Positions 1-12,202 of a stretch of DNA of 64,000 nt are shown one piece after another. The stretch covers positions 638 to 64,637 of the forward strand of contig PYSS01000099.1 of assembly GCA_003049465.1 (NCBI GenBank). The letters run 5' to 3'. Below the pieces are notes generated by a model. The model did not search any database and had not been told where the DNA came from. It worked only from the letters and a program-made list of their open reading frames with translations. This stretch comes from Magnaporthiopsis rhizophila (Eukaryota; Ascomycota; Sordariomycetes; Magnaporthales; Magnaporthaceae). The position numbers were made by a program, and so were the translations under genes. How positions within the stretch are numbered: position 1 is the stretch's first letter; each line of letters begins with the position of its first letter.

Positions 1-20
1 TTTTTTTTTTTTTTTTTTTT
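1..20. repeat. poly-T run at window edge
   Basis: The first 20 bases are all T. This is one of about ten A/T homopolymers of 15 or more bases in the window, nearly all outside exons. Bases 21-113 lie just beyond the stop of the Seb1-like gene and are probably its 3' untranslated region. Confidence 0.9.
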
Positions 21-113
21 GGCCTTGCTCCAAAGAAATCGTCATTATAATTGGAATTTTGTAGGGTTTTTACCCACCCCACCCACCAAGCAAAGACAGA
101 CAGACACAAAACC

Positions 114-3100
114 CTACGTCTTTTGCTCCTCTGGCGCCGGGAAGCTAAAACCCGGAGGGAAGATGGGCATGCCGTTGCTGCCCGTGGTGATGCCGAAGCC
201 GAACTCGGGAATGCTGACGTTATTAGCGTTGCCCGACTGGTTCTTGCCGTCGTTGTCGTCGCCGCCGCGTCGGTTGTGGTCCCTGCCGCCGCCTCGACGG
301 CGACCACCCCGACCATTGCCACCACCATTGCCACCATTACCACCACTGCCGCCACTACCACCCTCGACATGTTGACCCTCGTCATCTCGCGACGACCTCG
401 GGCCGTGGATGCCGCTCCTATCCGTCTGCATCCGACGGCTGATGGCCTTGCTCGACACGCCGGCGCCGATCTCGATGTCGGGCTCCTCGACCACCATGCC
501 CGTCGTGATAGGTTTTCCACCAGTGCCGCCAAAGGGCGCCGTCAGCATCCACTTGCGATCGGCCTCGGTGAGCCTGTGGATGGGAATGACGCTGATGCCG
601 GCCGAGTAGTCGCTGCAGTCGCGTGGGCCGAAGCCGACACCCCATCGTGTCTGCCGAATCTGCCTTGTCAGCGTCTGTCTGGCCTGACTTGGGTTACGGA
701 CCAAGTTCGAGAAGGAAAACAGGAAAAGCATACCCTTAGCTGATGGTCCGAGGTGCGCATCTCGGCCATGCCCTCCTTCGCCGCAACCGCGTCCTTGCGG
801 GTGAGCATCTTGACGAAACCGTGCCGCTTATCGCGGTTGACGATGCACGTTTGGACCTCTCCAAAGCGGCTGAAAATGGCGCGCAGTTCGCTCTCGGGGC
901 ACCTAGAAGGAAATCTCCAGTTGGTCATTCATTCCATTATGTTGGGCAGGTATCCGCCAATGACGACGTGAAAGAAAAGACGAAACTTACGTAACACCTC
1001 CAATAAACAGTGTTCTGCTGAGAACCCGGATATGATTCTCAGGCAAGGACCGGTCGAACTCGAGGAACCTCTCGGGCCGTCCCTCACGGCGCGGGCTGGA
1101 CGTACGGCGACCCTGGCCCCCTGGAGACCGCTGGCGATACTCGCCCCGAGAGCCCCTGCCACGGTCGCGATCTCCAAACTGCCGGTCGTCTCGGCCGCGG
1201 GGCGAGTGGCGGTTGTCCCAGTGCCGGCCCGGGGACCTCGATCGGGACCGTCCCCTGCCTCCACGGCCAGGCGACCCGTTGCCAAAGTCGCGGTCACGTG
1301 ATTCTGCGGGACGGCTCGCATTCCAGCCGTTGTTGTTGCTGTTGTTGTTTGCATCCGCCGCGTTTCCGAACCCATAGGCTCCAGACCCCTGTGGCGCGCC
1401 ATACTGCGGGGCAGCACCCGCGGCACCCGTGGAACCGCTGTTGAGCTGCTTCACAATGGCCGTCACCATGTCGGGAGCAATGCCCTGGCACAGCAGGGTT
1501 TGGATGAGCACCAACTGCTGGGCTTGGTCCACCTGGGACGGAGCACCCGCTGCCGGAAACCCTCCTACTTGGCTACCAGGCGCAGGGACAGGAGCGGCAA
1601 AAGGTGCGACGGCACCAGGGAATTGTGATGGGAGCTGGAATGGCAGAGCGGGCGGTGCCACTACGGGCGGCTGGGTAGCAGCCACAGCTGCTGGCGGTTG
1701 AGTAGCTGGAAAGAAGGGCATGCTAGGCTGGGCGGGCTGGGCCTGGGCCTGAGACTGAGCCTGGGCCTGGGCCAAGGCCGCAAGCAAAGCGGGCGGCAAA
1801 ACGCTGCTACTAGCCGCCGGCGGCGCAGACGGCGCCACATACGGAGGTGCCGCGGCGGGAGCAGACACTGGCGCCGGCACAGGTGCTGTGATACTAGGAT
1901 TACTGGACGCGGCCGACGCGTTCTGGCGCGCAATGTTGGCCAACGTCTCCATGATGTTCGGCATGGATGGAAGCGCCGGCGGGGCGGCTGGCGCCGACGA
2001 CGGCGTCAACATGGACAAAGCATTAGGCGGCGGGCTACCCGGCGGAGTGGTGGACACTTCTGCAAAACATTAGTGTTTCGGGCGGTTAGAGACGGATTGC
2101 TATCGGCCAGTCAAAGACTTGGGTTGGTGATGAACAAGAACAAGCAAACATACTCGGCGCGTTCAGCTTTGCTTTCCAGCCCTCGAGCATTGCCGGGGGG
2201 AAAGTTTGCCCCTTCTCCCAGATGTCGACTAGTTTGCGAATTTTCTCCTACAGTTGGCAAAGCGGTTTATGTGAGTTTTTTTGGTCTCCTAATTGGGTCA
2301 AGTTCGTCGTCAAGTGCCCTGCTGCCGCAGCAAACGGGGCAAAAAGGCCAGGGCGGCTCGGTGCAGGCAGGCATGGAAGCCAAAGGCACAACACCAGATG
2401 CGGCACGCCGTCCATATTTGCCATCCCATACATCGCCTGACTCGGCAGACAACAGGAAAACAAAGGCAGACAACGGCAAGGGAGATTCACTCAGAGGAGA
2501 CTCCCAATGCGCCAGCCACAAGATGCGATTGTGAAGCAGAAGTGAACTCGTCCCACACACACGATATGGGTTTTGTCGAACATCCGCCCACTTTCCCCCG
2601 CCGCGACTACTGGTTTCGACTGTTATATGCAGGTTGCGTACCTTTTGATCCTCTGGGGCGGATGCCAGGATGTCGTTCATGAACGAGGGCATCAACTCTG
2701 TCACTCTATGAACTCCGGCGGCATAGGTTCCGTCCTCAGCAGCGCTGCTGACCGTCTGGCCCAGCTGCTTGGCCTGCTCCATCCACTTGCGGGTTACAGA
2801 GTCTACGACGTAGAGCACACCGAGCTTATGGGTTCCATTTGTTCGTTTGAAATGCGTAAAGATCTTCTGGATGATGACTGATTCGGACTGCGGAAGTGGT
2901 TGGGCGACACCGTGTCAGCAAAGGAATGCGCGCATATTCGATTGGAACCCATTGCAGAAGACTTTTAAAACAAAGTCGCCCAGGTCGACGTGGGGAACAT
3001 ACTTTGATATTAGAGACGCAGAGAGCCGTGATGTCCTTGATGCGCGATCCGGAAACCCCAGGCGGCTTGAGAGCCTGCATGGCCACAAGGCCTGCCTCCA

Positions 3101-3125
3101 ACTCTGTCACTGGCATGGAGGACAT
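114..3125 (-). CDS. seb1: Seb1/Nrd1-like RNA polymerase II CTD-interacting RNA-binding protein
   Basis: Nuclear protein expected to bind the phosphorylated Pol II C-terminal domain and nascent RNA, guiding 3'-end formation and termination (Nrd1 in budding yeast, Seb1 in fission yeast). Six exons fit one frame: 3125-3003, 2887-2642, 2247-2154, 2059-991, 902-734 and 650-114, giving about 745 residues. Residues 1-154 are the CTD-interacting domain, with KLGVLYVVDSVTRKWMEQ in exon 2 and KLVDIWEKGQTFPPAML in exon 3. A long Pro/Ala/Gln linker leads to an Arg-Ser rich stretch (RGRSRSRSPGRHWDNRHSPRG). The RRM spans about 494-565 (RTLFIGGV and HGFVKML give RNP2 and RNP1). The Seb1-type C-terminal segment RWGVGFGPRDCSDY follows, then a Gly/Arg tail. 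The start is the first of two nearby ATGs (MSSMPVTELE); the second, three codons on, is also possible. Family assignment is firm; exon ends are inferred from consensus GT-AG sites and phase. Confidence 0.92.
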
Positions 3126-5006
3126 CTTGTATGGGCAGTCGGAAATGTCGCCGACTATGTGCGTACGCCTTTCGTCTTCTGGCAGACACACCCCGTCCTT
3201 CCTGGCCTGGCCTTGCGCTTATGCCGCAGGCTGGCTGGTCGGGAGAATGGAGTACGTGCGCACTCTAAGGACGCAAGAGCTCTAGCGAGGAGAGCAGTGA
3301 AAAAAAAATAGTATTCAAAACAAGTGCGAATGTGCGTCTTCTTTGCCTCCACGTTTTTTGCGCCCGTCGGCCAATTGGCACCCACCGAGGCGCGCCTTGT
3401 TCACGGTATTGAGCAGACCCAGGACTCTGCTTTTACGCGTACGCGAGTATTACGGGGAGGGCGCTGGTTACTGGAGGGTATCTCGGGTGCAGGCAACAGA
3501 GGGACAAGCGAAGCGTCTGCTTCTGAGGTCGAGTCTCTCGAGATACGAGTACGCGTCAGCGAAGAAAATCCCGCGGCTGCCTAGATTGGGCGTTGCAAAG
3601 CACGTCGAGTGGTGGAAATAATCTCTAAAAGATGAATGGATCGCGTTTTCCGGATGGCTCGCCTTTGGGGAGTTGATAGGCGGTCGAATTATTACCAAGA
3701 TCGATGGCTGATGATGGATGGGGGTTCTGGGAGTTGGAGCGATGGAGATTTGAAAACATCAAGGGAGAAATGACGGGAAGGATGGGTTTGTAAGAAGTGG
3801 GAGGCGGCAAAACGAAAGAAGTCTGGGCGCCATATTGGCCCCGCTCGCGCTCTTTTTCTTTTTTTCGAGCGGTGGCGCTAGGTGGCCCGTGCCCAAGTGG
3901 TGCTAGGCTTGTTCCCCTTGATTGGCCACCGTTCCAAGGCGCTTTCCGTCAACCGCCCCATCCCGATGCCACCAGCCGATTCCGATTGGATTGCAGGTGG
4001 ATATTGTTTCCATGAACTGGGCATCTACACTCAATTATTCATCTATCCTTCCATTTGTTTTTTCCCCTTGTTCGTCCTTTTCAACTGCCGTTCTTCTATT
4101 TTGTATGCCACCGTAGTGACACCAGGGGCTAGGTGTCGTCGGTGGGAGATAAAGTGGGTGGTGAAGTACGGAAGGACGGAAAAATCCGGGAATAAGGCCT
4201 TGCTTGCTCCAGCCCTCCAGTTGCATGCATGCGGGATCGATGATAGCGCCTTTGAACATGCCACCCAAACCCACTCCGTATGGTTCTGACAGGCAAGTAC
4301 CTACCTGTCTAGTATGCATACCGAGCTGTGATAACATTCAATCCAGATCGTCGGATCTGGAGTTGCAAATGCCAGACGCTTGGGGCGGGATCCTGACGTC
4401 AGACGCTGGTTTCTGGCCGTTAAGTATGCCCATTTTATTTCCACGTTAGGTACCTCCTGAGGGCGCAGACAATGATGACAGCAGGTTGGGGTCAACTGCT
4501 TTGAGCGTCACTCTCGGGCCTGAACACAGAGCGAGCCCCGTTCTTCGATTTGCCGTAAAGCTGCACCGCGACGTAATATCTTGGCTGCGCTTCCACTCGC
4601 CCGAGGTTCCCTCCGCGCATGTGTTTATATTGTGCCGACCCTCACTACCATGAGCATTTGCTCGATCGTTATCTCTCTCCCTTTTTCCTCCTCATGTGCT
4701 GTGCGTGTGATACGTGTCATTCAATTGGCAATTGGCCGCAAAGTTCCAGCCACTTGCATCCAATCCAGGCGTTGTTGCCCTTCGGCCGTCCAGCTCAACT
4801 CACAACGTTGAGCCCACACGTTGGGAGGCGGCCCGCTTGTTCAAGCCGAGGGTGGGCAAATCCGTCCGTGCTTTCCCTGTCACAACGACTTTTGGGGTAA
4901 GTGCAACGTCCGGGTTTTGCGCTATGCCGGACCCCCGGTCATTCCGATTCGGCAACCTGCGGGTGGCGCCCGCGCTGGGGAAGCGATGTTTTTTTTTTTG
5001 CTTTGC

Positions 5007-5046
<40 letters not shown>

Positions 5047-5210
5047 NTTTTTTTTTTTTTTTTTTTTTTTAACAGCTCCCTGTCCTATTCTCCCGGCATT
5101 CCTTCTCCCTCGCAAGTTCCCTCGCTTACCTCCCGTTTCCTCCAATCTGCAACTCAAACTTGTCTTCTCACATTGTAATCCATCAAGTTTGAGGACCTCT
5201 CTCTTCCACA
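3126..5210. promoter_or_regulatory. divergent intergenic region between seb1 and citrate synthase
   Basis: About 2.1 kb with no credible coding frame. It must hold the divergent promoters and 5' leaders of the Seb1-like gene (leftward) and citrate synthase (rightward). A GTACCTACCT-type motif lies near 4297, and a 63-base T run with one N ends 140 bases before the citrate synthase ATG. C/T-rich sequence at 5085-5205 looks like a transcription-start region. Confidence 0.5.
5008..5070. repeat. 63-base poly-T run containing one N
   Basis: An uninterrupted T tract with an ambiguous base at 5047. It sits inside the promoter or 5' leader of citrate synthase. The N shows the assembler could not settle the run length, so the true length is unknown. 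Confidence 0.95.
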
Positions 5211-6882
5211 ATGGCGTCCGCTGTGCGCTTCAGCTCCGCTGCCCTCAGGGCTTCGACCCGGGCCTCCTTCGCCCAAAGGACTGCTTTTACTGGCCTGCGA
5301 TGTTACTCGGCCAAGACACAGGTAGGCGCACTCGTCCTGAACCCTCCGAGGAGAGCATTGGCGTGTTGACCTTTTCTCCTACCATGCGCCAGACCCTGAA
5401 GGAGCGCTTTGCCGAGCTGCTGCCCGAGAAGATCGAGCAGATCAAGACCCTGCGCAAGTGAGTTCTTGTCCCATCCAACATGGGCTATATTCGCCATATC
5501 ACTCTGCTAGCCCCTGATCGCTGACGCCTCCCCCGTCTTCTCACAGGGAGCATGGTTCCAAGGTCATCGACAAGGTCACCCTCGACCAGGTTTACGGTGG
5601 TGCCCGTGGTATCAAGGCTCTTGTCTGGGAGGGCTCGGTTCTTGACTCCGAGGAGGGTATCCGCTTCCGTGGCAAGACGATTCCTGAGTGCCAGGAGCTT
5701 CTTCCAAAGGCTCCGGGCGGCAAGGAGCCTCTTCCTGAGGGTAAGAACGCAACTCGGGCCCCCACACACGCCCCGCCTCGAAAGCATTAGCACTTTGTTT
5801 TCGCCACTAGGATTTGTCTAACTAGCGATCTCTTTCCAGGTCTCTTCTGGCTGCTGCTGACGGGCGAGGTCCCCAGCGAGGCTCAGGTCCGCGCCCTATC
5901 GGCCGAGTGGGCCGCCCGGTCTGACATCCCCAAGTTCGTCGAGGAGCTGATCGACCGCTGCCCAACCGACCTGCACCCCATGGCTCAGTTCTCGCTGGCC
6001 GTCACGGCTCTGGAGCACACCTCGTCGTTCGCCAAGGCGTACGCCAAGGGCATCAACAAGAAGGAGTACTGGGGCTACACCTTTGAGGACTCGATGGACC
6101 TGATCGCCAAGCTACCCACCATCGCCTCGCGCATCTACCAGAACATCTACGGCAGCGGCAAGGTCGCCCCCGTGCAGAAGGACAAGGACTACTCGTTCAA
6201 CTTCGCCAACCAGCTCGGCTTCGGCAGCAACGAGGACTTCGTCGAGCTGATGCGCCTGTACCTGACCATCCACACGGACCACGAGGGTGGCAACGTCAGC
6301 GCCCACACCACACACCTGGTCGGCTCTGCCCTGAGCTCGCCTTTCCTGTCGCTCGCCGCCGGTCTTAACGGTCTGGCTGGCCCTCTGCACGGCCTGGCCA
6401 ACCAGGAGGTGCTCAACTGGCTCACCGAGATGAAGAAGGTGATTGGCGACGACCTGAGCGACGAGTCCATCCAAAAATACCTTTGGGACACCCTGAACTC
6501 GGGCCGTGTCGTGCCCGGCTACGGCCACGCCGTCCTCCGCAAGACCGACCCCCGCTACACTGCCCAGCGCGTCTTTGCGCAGGCCAAGATGCCCGAGGAC
6601 CCCATGTTCAAGCTGGTCAGCCAAGTCTACAAGATCGCCCCCAAGGTTCTGACGGAGCACGGCAAGACCAAGAACCCCTACCCCAACGTCGATGCCCATT
6701 CGGGAGTTCTGCTGCAGTACTACGGCCTGACCCAGGCCAACTACTACACGGTCCTGTTCGGTGTGTCTCGCGCCATCGGTGTCCTCCCCCAGCTGATCAT
6801 CGACCGCGCCGTGGGTGCCCCGATCGAGAGGCCCAAGTCCTTCTCGACCGAGAAGTGGATCGAGATAGCCAAGAAGGCCTAA
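5211..6882 (+). CDS. cit1: citrate synthase, mitochondrial
   Basis: Condenses oxaloacetate and acetyl-CoA to citrate in the mitochondrial matrix, the first step of the TCA cycle. Four exons (5211-5321, 5393-5457, 5547-5740, 5840-6882) give 470 residues, normal for fungal mitochondrial citrate synthase. The first exon encodes an Arg/Ser/Ala-rich presequence ending near LRCYSAKTQ. All three catalytic residues are present: His in GPLHGLANQEV, His in VPGYGHAVLR and Asp in NVDAHSGVLL. The C-terminus (EIAKKA) is not a PTS1, so this is the mitochondrial, not the peroxisomal, form. Introns have standard GT-AG ends. The next gene downstream, same strand, is the mitochondrial citrate carrier. Assignment is very secure. 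Confidence 0.98.
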
Positions 6883-8467
6883 GCCGGATTCTTGACATGG
6901 GTTGGCGATTGTGTATTTTAGACATGCCAGTTTATTGGTTTTGTTTTTCTGATGGAAAAGATGGGATCGGGCACTGGTCACGCGAAAAAGGGATGAATGG
7001 ATGCTATGAAAGCTCTAAAGGATTGTGTGGATTTCTAGACCTTTTCTGCGCGATACCATTGCACCTTGTACAATATTCATCGTTTTTTTTTTTCTTTCTT
7101 TTTCTTCACATACTATCACAACGCATTGAGAAGACACTCCTATTCACACCACCTTGCTGCTACAAGCCTGTTACTATTGAGAAGTACATGTAGGCAGCTT
7201 GTCATTGGCAGCAGCATGGCGACTGGGATGTGGGTTGCAGCGTGGGCTCTTGACCGCCAGACACGGGGTTGCGAGGATCGGAGTCCGATTGTACCCCCAC
7301 AAAGGTTGAGCGCGGGCCGTGAAGTCCGGGTAAGGGTTTCAACATCCGACTTCTTCCGGCATGTCCGCCCGGACTGTGTGGCTTGCAGTTTCTTTAGTCC
7401 CTGTACTTGCAGGCTTGGTTCAACCTAATGGGGGGCAGAGTAAGATGACAGCCCGCCGGGATGTTGGCTCTGTTTACCCCAAGCCTTGTCCGGCACACAA
7501 AAGACGAAAAGATGGGATGGGCGTGGTTGGATGGAGCTGGGCCGAAAATTTACCCAGCTCCCCCAATGGTTGGGATGACGGCAGCAATTGGGCGGTCCCT
7601 GTTGAGCTCAGCAAGCTCAGCAAGCTTGGCCCCTTCGGATTTGGCGGTATCGGGACAATTTAGTGGGTCCAGTCCTAACCAAGACCAGGCGGACAGCACA
7701 GGCCCGCTGACTGCAGGCCATTCTGGCGGGTTGCACAAGCTGATTGCCTGAGCTCCTACCAAGGTGCCCCTTTCCATCTTCTGCCCTCCGGCGCGCTCCG
7801 AATACCCTCGCAAACTCTTCCTCGCCATTCCCAGAGACGAAGCAGAATCCTTCCACTTGCTGGTACACACCACTGACCGCGGTAAGTTTCGTTCCCTTTT
7901 GTGCCTGAGCCGGGCCTGCATCAGCCCCGGAAGCCCATGCACCAGGCGGCGCATAATGCCGGCGCACCAGCCACCGACACAACGCTGTTGCATCTGCCCA
8001 GTCCTGCGGACCCGTTGCACATGTAAATCGAGACGAACTGTTGTCGCCCAGGAACCTAATGAAACCCTCACGGCTCCATCTTTTCTTGTCCCGAACGGCG
8101 TTACGAGGCGTTACGGTGGGTTGGAAGCCGCGGGAGCCCTGAAGCTGACTCCTGAGATCCCATAGAAGGTAGCAGTTCGACCCATCAGATAACCCAATTG
8201 CAAATCAATCGACTCGACTGGGACCTCGCCAGACCCTGAACCCCTCCTGCCCCAGCTGCTCGACTGCATACATCTACATCGGCAGATCGCGAACCAATAC
8301 CCCACTGGCCCTCCTCTAGTTCGCACTAGACAGCCCACGCAGCCGCAAAATCCCAGCCAGCCTCGCCGTACTTAGGTTTCGAAAACCAAACCCCCCTTTT
8401 TTACTGCGAAGAAGCACCCTACTGCCTTGGTCAGGCCCCTCCCCCGCCGCACACACACCCCCGAGCC
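6883..8467. other. intergenic region between cit1 and yhm2
   Basis: About 1.6 kb holding the citrate synthase 3' region and the yhm2 promoter and leader. Open frames on both strands here lack any recognisable domain and I regard them as chance. A pyrimidine-rich tract occupies roughly 8380-8466, just before the yhm2 ATG. Confidence 0.5.
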
Positions 8468-9613
8468 ATGTCTGCCGCCGCCTCCGTTCCCGGTGCCTCG
8501 GGCACCCCTGGTGCCACCGTCCAGAAGCTGGAGAAGAAGCCCATCAAGTTCTCCAACCTGCTGCTGGGCGCTGGCCTCAACATGTTTGAGGTCACCACGC
8601 TGGGGCAGCCCCTCGAGGTCATCAAAACCACGATGGCCGCCAACCGCGGCGACGGCATGGCTGCCGCCCTGGGCCGCATCTGGGTCCGTGGTGGTGTTCT
8701 CGGTTGTGAGTTCTTCCCCGCTGCCCGTCCGTTTCGGCTTGAGAATCGCGGCTTTTCCCCTCGGCGCAAAACTGACATGCTCTCTCGTGCGTGCCAACAG
8801 TCTACCAGGGCCTGATTCCGTGGGCCTGGATCGAGGCCTCCACCAAGGGCGCCGTGCTGCTCTTCGTTGCTTCGGAGGCCGAGTACTACGCCCGCGCCGC
8901 TGGCGCCTCCGAGTTCGTGGGTGGCATCTCGGGCGGTGTTGTCGGCGGCGTGGCGCAGGCCTACGCCACCATGGGCTTCTGCACCTGCATGAAGACGGTC
9001 GAGATCACCAAGCACAAGATGGCCGCAAGCGGCCAGGCTGCCCCCGGTACCTGGGCCACCTTCATGGATATCTACCGCCGCGAAGGCATCCGGGGCATCA
9101 ACAAGGGCGTCAACGCCGTCGCCATCCGGCAAATGACCAACTGGGGCTCGCGCTTCGGTCTCTCGCGTCTGGCCGAGCAGGGCATCCGTCGTGTGACGGG
9201 CAAGGAGCACGGCGAGAAGCTCAGCGCCGCCGAAAAGATCCTGGCCTCTACTCTCGGCGGTGGCCTCTCGGCTTGGAACCAGCCCATCGAGGTCATCCGT
9301 GTCGAGATGCAGAGCAAAAAGGAGGACCCCAACCGCCCCAAGAAGATGACTGTGGGCAACACGTTCAAGTACATCTACGAGTCCAACGGCATCAAGGGCC
9401 TATACCGCGGCGTGACCCCGCGCATTGGCCTTGGCGTCTGGCAGACCGTCTGCATGGTGGCCATGGGTGACATGTGAGTTTGGCCGACCCCACCGGTTGC
9501 CTCCCCATCGCGATGGGTGTGATATGTTTGCTGACAAAGTCCTTTACCATCTGTCCAGGGCCAAGACCTATGTCGAGAAGCTGACCGGCGACAAGGTCAC
9601 CGCAAAGCATTAG
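8468..9613 (+). CDS. yhm2: mitochondrial citrate/oxoglutarate carrier (Yhm2 type)
   Basis: Inner-membrane solute carrier of the mitochondrial carrier family. In yeast Yhm2 exchanges citrate for 2-oxoglutarate and was first described as a mitochondrial DNA-associated protein. Three exons (8468-8705, 8801-9473, 9559-9613) give 321 residues, close to the yeast length of 314. The carrier signature is clear in repeats 1 and 3 (LGQPLEVIKTTM, WNQPIEVIRVEMQ); repeat 2 is degenerate (CMKTVEITKHK), as known for Yhm2. GIKGLYRGVTPRIGLGVWQT is a typical carrier C-terminal half. The start is the only ATG ahead of the conserved block and follows a pyrimidine-rich leader. Placement next to citrate synthase suggests a functional link. 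Confidence 0.95.
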
Positions 9614-10674
9614 ACGCGACCTGTGTCCGGTTGGGGTATGGAGAGCCCTTTCCGCTTTCTCTGTCTCCATTCTTGTTGCACAAAAAAATCAGCTCGCAGC
9701 TGATGGCTGTGGGCTGTGCCTTTATATCTATAGACGCTTATTGATTCCGGTTGTCTCGTGCTACGTTGTGTTTCTGGTTGTTCGCTTGCAGTGCTTTCCT
9801 TTCACCTTTGGTCATGAGCTGATGCTTTCTGTTGATGCTTTGTTTATGGATGTTCTGCGTTTAGCGACCCAGCATTATAGAGCTGAGCGATAGCGCCCAC
9901 GGGGATAGGTAGAGTAGGCTGTTTGTCCACGGCATAATTACCGGTTTGGATCTGTACATGTCAGTCGGAAGGGCGGCCACTTGTGTCTTGTTCATGACTT
10001 CATATAAATAGGTATAGATTCAAGCGCGGGCAGTATCGACCGAGCCTACGCTGGTACATCCGTGACAGGATTTCCGCCTTGGTCCCTCTACTCCCCATAC
10101 GCAATGCCCAGGGAACTTGATATGGTCGGTTTTGAGATACAGAGGTAGGTGTGTTTATCCACAATCGGCCTTGAGATACATGCCGTATGAAAATGGGCAA
10201 AGCGTGGAAGGCTCGTGGGTACGACAATGGAGGAGAACATCACGTTGGATTCCTGCATGTCTCATTCCAAAACACCACCCCCTAACCGGGAAGTACCTAC
10301 CTAGCCACTAGCTCTTATTGATTGCTGTTAGGACGGCATTAGTGTGCGCGTGTGCTCAGCAAAAAGGAGTCTCCGGGACTGCCACAGCGAGATCGGAGGA
10401 ACGCCCTTTAGGGTGATCGCCTCCATGTATACAAGGCCTGTTCCTAGGCTGTCCCTCGAACAGATGACGGCTATCCATACCTTAATGACACGGGAAACAG
10501 CGAAACAAGGCTAGACGTGTCAGGCACCGGAAGGAAAGATCCGGTAAACACGAGTTTCATGCATGATCCTTCCAGAATGTTTCGAGCGCCTGTTCTTCAT
10601 TCGCCAGTTTTGACGGAAAACGTTCCCCGCCGTCGAGCTGAAACCGGGGAGGTGGAAAAAGTGGCCGAGTGGGA

Positions 10675-10695
10675 TTTTTTTTTTTTTTTTTTTTT
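10675..10695. repeat. 21-base poly-T run
   Basis: Uninterrupted T homopolymer in the gene-poor region. Confidence 0.9.
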
Positions 10696-12155
10696 CATGC
10701 AATCAACGCCCACCATGATGCGAGGCTGAGGGGTTTGGGCATACCACCAGCGACCCACTGAAAACTACGCGGGAAAGACGGGGCAAAACGAGGTTCCTTG
10801 AACGGAAGCCGGTGGGATGTATAGATGGAGCCTCCCTGATACAAGACGAACAAAACTGCCCATACAGCCCCTTTTGCCTGATGCCTCGCGGTCACCTCGA
10901 AATATCTGAATAGCGGCTGGCACGTTTCCTTTCAGCTCGTGCCGTCCCGTGTCGACCCGCCATATACATGGGACTGACGGGTAGTTGAGTTCGATCCCCA
11001 TGGATTGCCTAAAAGATGTTTAACAGGACGGTCCCTCGTACAGAAAAGTGTTCGAGAAACACCCCCTTTGGCTACGAGTCACCCGCCCTGTCTACCTATG
11101 CCAGACAGTAGTGTGGGAGTGCCCCATTCACGGAAAAGATGCACCCACCTTCTTTCGACAGCAGATAAAGACGGTGACTCGCGAAACGTAGCTCGCTGTT
11201 AACCAAGTCGCCCAAAGAGTTACTGCTCCTACGCCGACCAGTACGTAAACCCTAAAACCCAGCTCTCCTATCCACCAGCTGATTATAATCTGCAAAGTGT
11301 TGTGTTCCTATTGTGGGTATCGGCCTTGACGTTGTCCGATTTTCGCATCTTTGGAGGGATCCCCAAACGGGCATTATGGGCAACAAAGGACGATGCCAAG
11401 CGGTGATGTCGAAACAAACACGGGCTATCGACTGTCATGTCTACTTGACAGCAGTACCAGGATGGGCCACGTATAAGAAGCAAAATGCGTTCGGCCACGG
11501 AACCTAGGCATGCCATACGATTACTCGTAACCAGCCCAGCCCAACAAACCGCAAGTTCCGGGGCAAGGCTTGACGTGCAGAGAGGACGTGGGCGTCAAGA
11601 ATGAGACGAAAGGCCGTGCTGTGCTGGAGCAGCCTCTCCCCAACAGTCCGATTACCTCGGCGTCGGAAGGACAACGCAAACAGCAGACAGCGACGCGTTC
11701 TGTCAAGACTCTGCATGTTTTTTGAGCGGCCGTCGTTCGTTGGGAATCACCACGGTGGTGTTAAGGGCCTGGGCCTGCGTGGCTAAACATACGGTGGCAC
11801 TCGCAGATATCACACCGCATCCTCCTCCGATTGACTCGCGCTGCACCCGGCGACGATCATCTGGTCATCTTGACAAGCCGTCTCTACGACTCTTCTGCGC
11901 CCGACGGCAAAGATCTTGTGGTTGCTCCAAGTCAGAGCCTGCGTCGATAGAGGTTGCCATGCAGGGTGCAGGGTGAGAGTAACACATTGATCAACTTTTC
12001 CCCAGCCGCTGCGGGATTCCATCGCACACAAAAAAGAAACGAAACCACCGGACGGGAGCGCTACAATTTGTTTCAAGGGATAGGTTCGAAAGTCGACGCG
12101 CCAAGGGCTTGTTTCGGGCGTCTTTATTGCCAAGAATAAAAAAGGACCGGAAAAT

Positions 12156-12157
<2 letters not shown>

Positions 12158-12192
<35 letters not shown>

Positions 12193-12202
12193 NAAAAAAA
12201 AA
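12158..12202. repeat. 45-base poly-A run containing one N
   Basis: A homopolymer of A with an ambiguous base at 12193. Together with the T run at 5008-5070 it is one of only two places where an N occurs, so the N marks homopolymer-length uncertainty. Confidence 0.95.

Noticed and set aside
4901..5461. Frame reading through the poly-T run into citrate synthase exons
   Set aside because: It translates as poly-Phe across the N and is out of frame with the citrate synthase presequence.
6112..6981. 289-codon minus-strand frame
   Set aside because: Antisense of citrate synthase.
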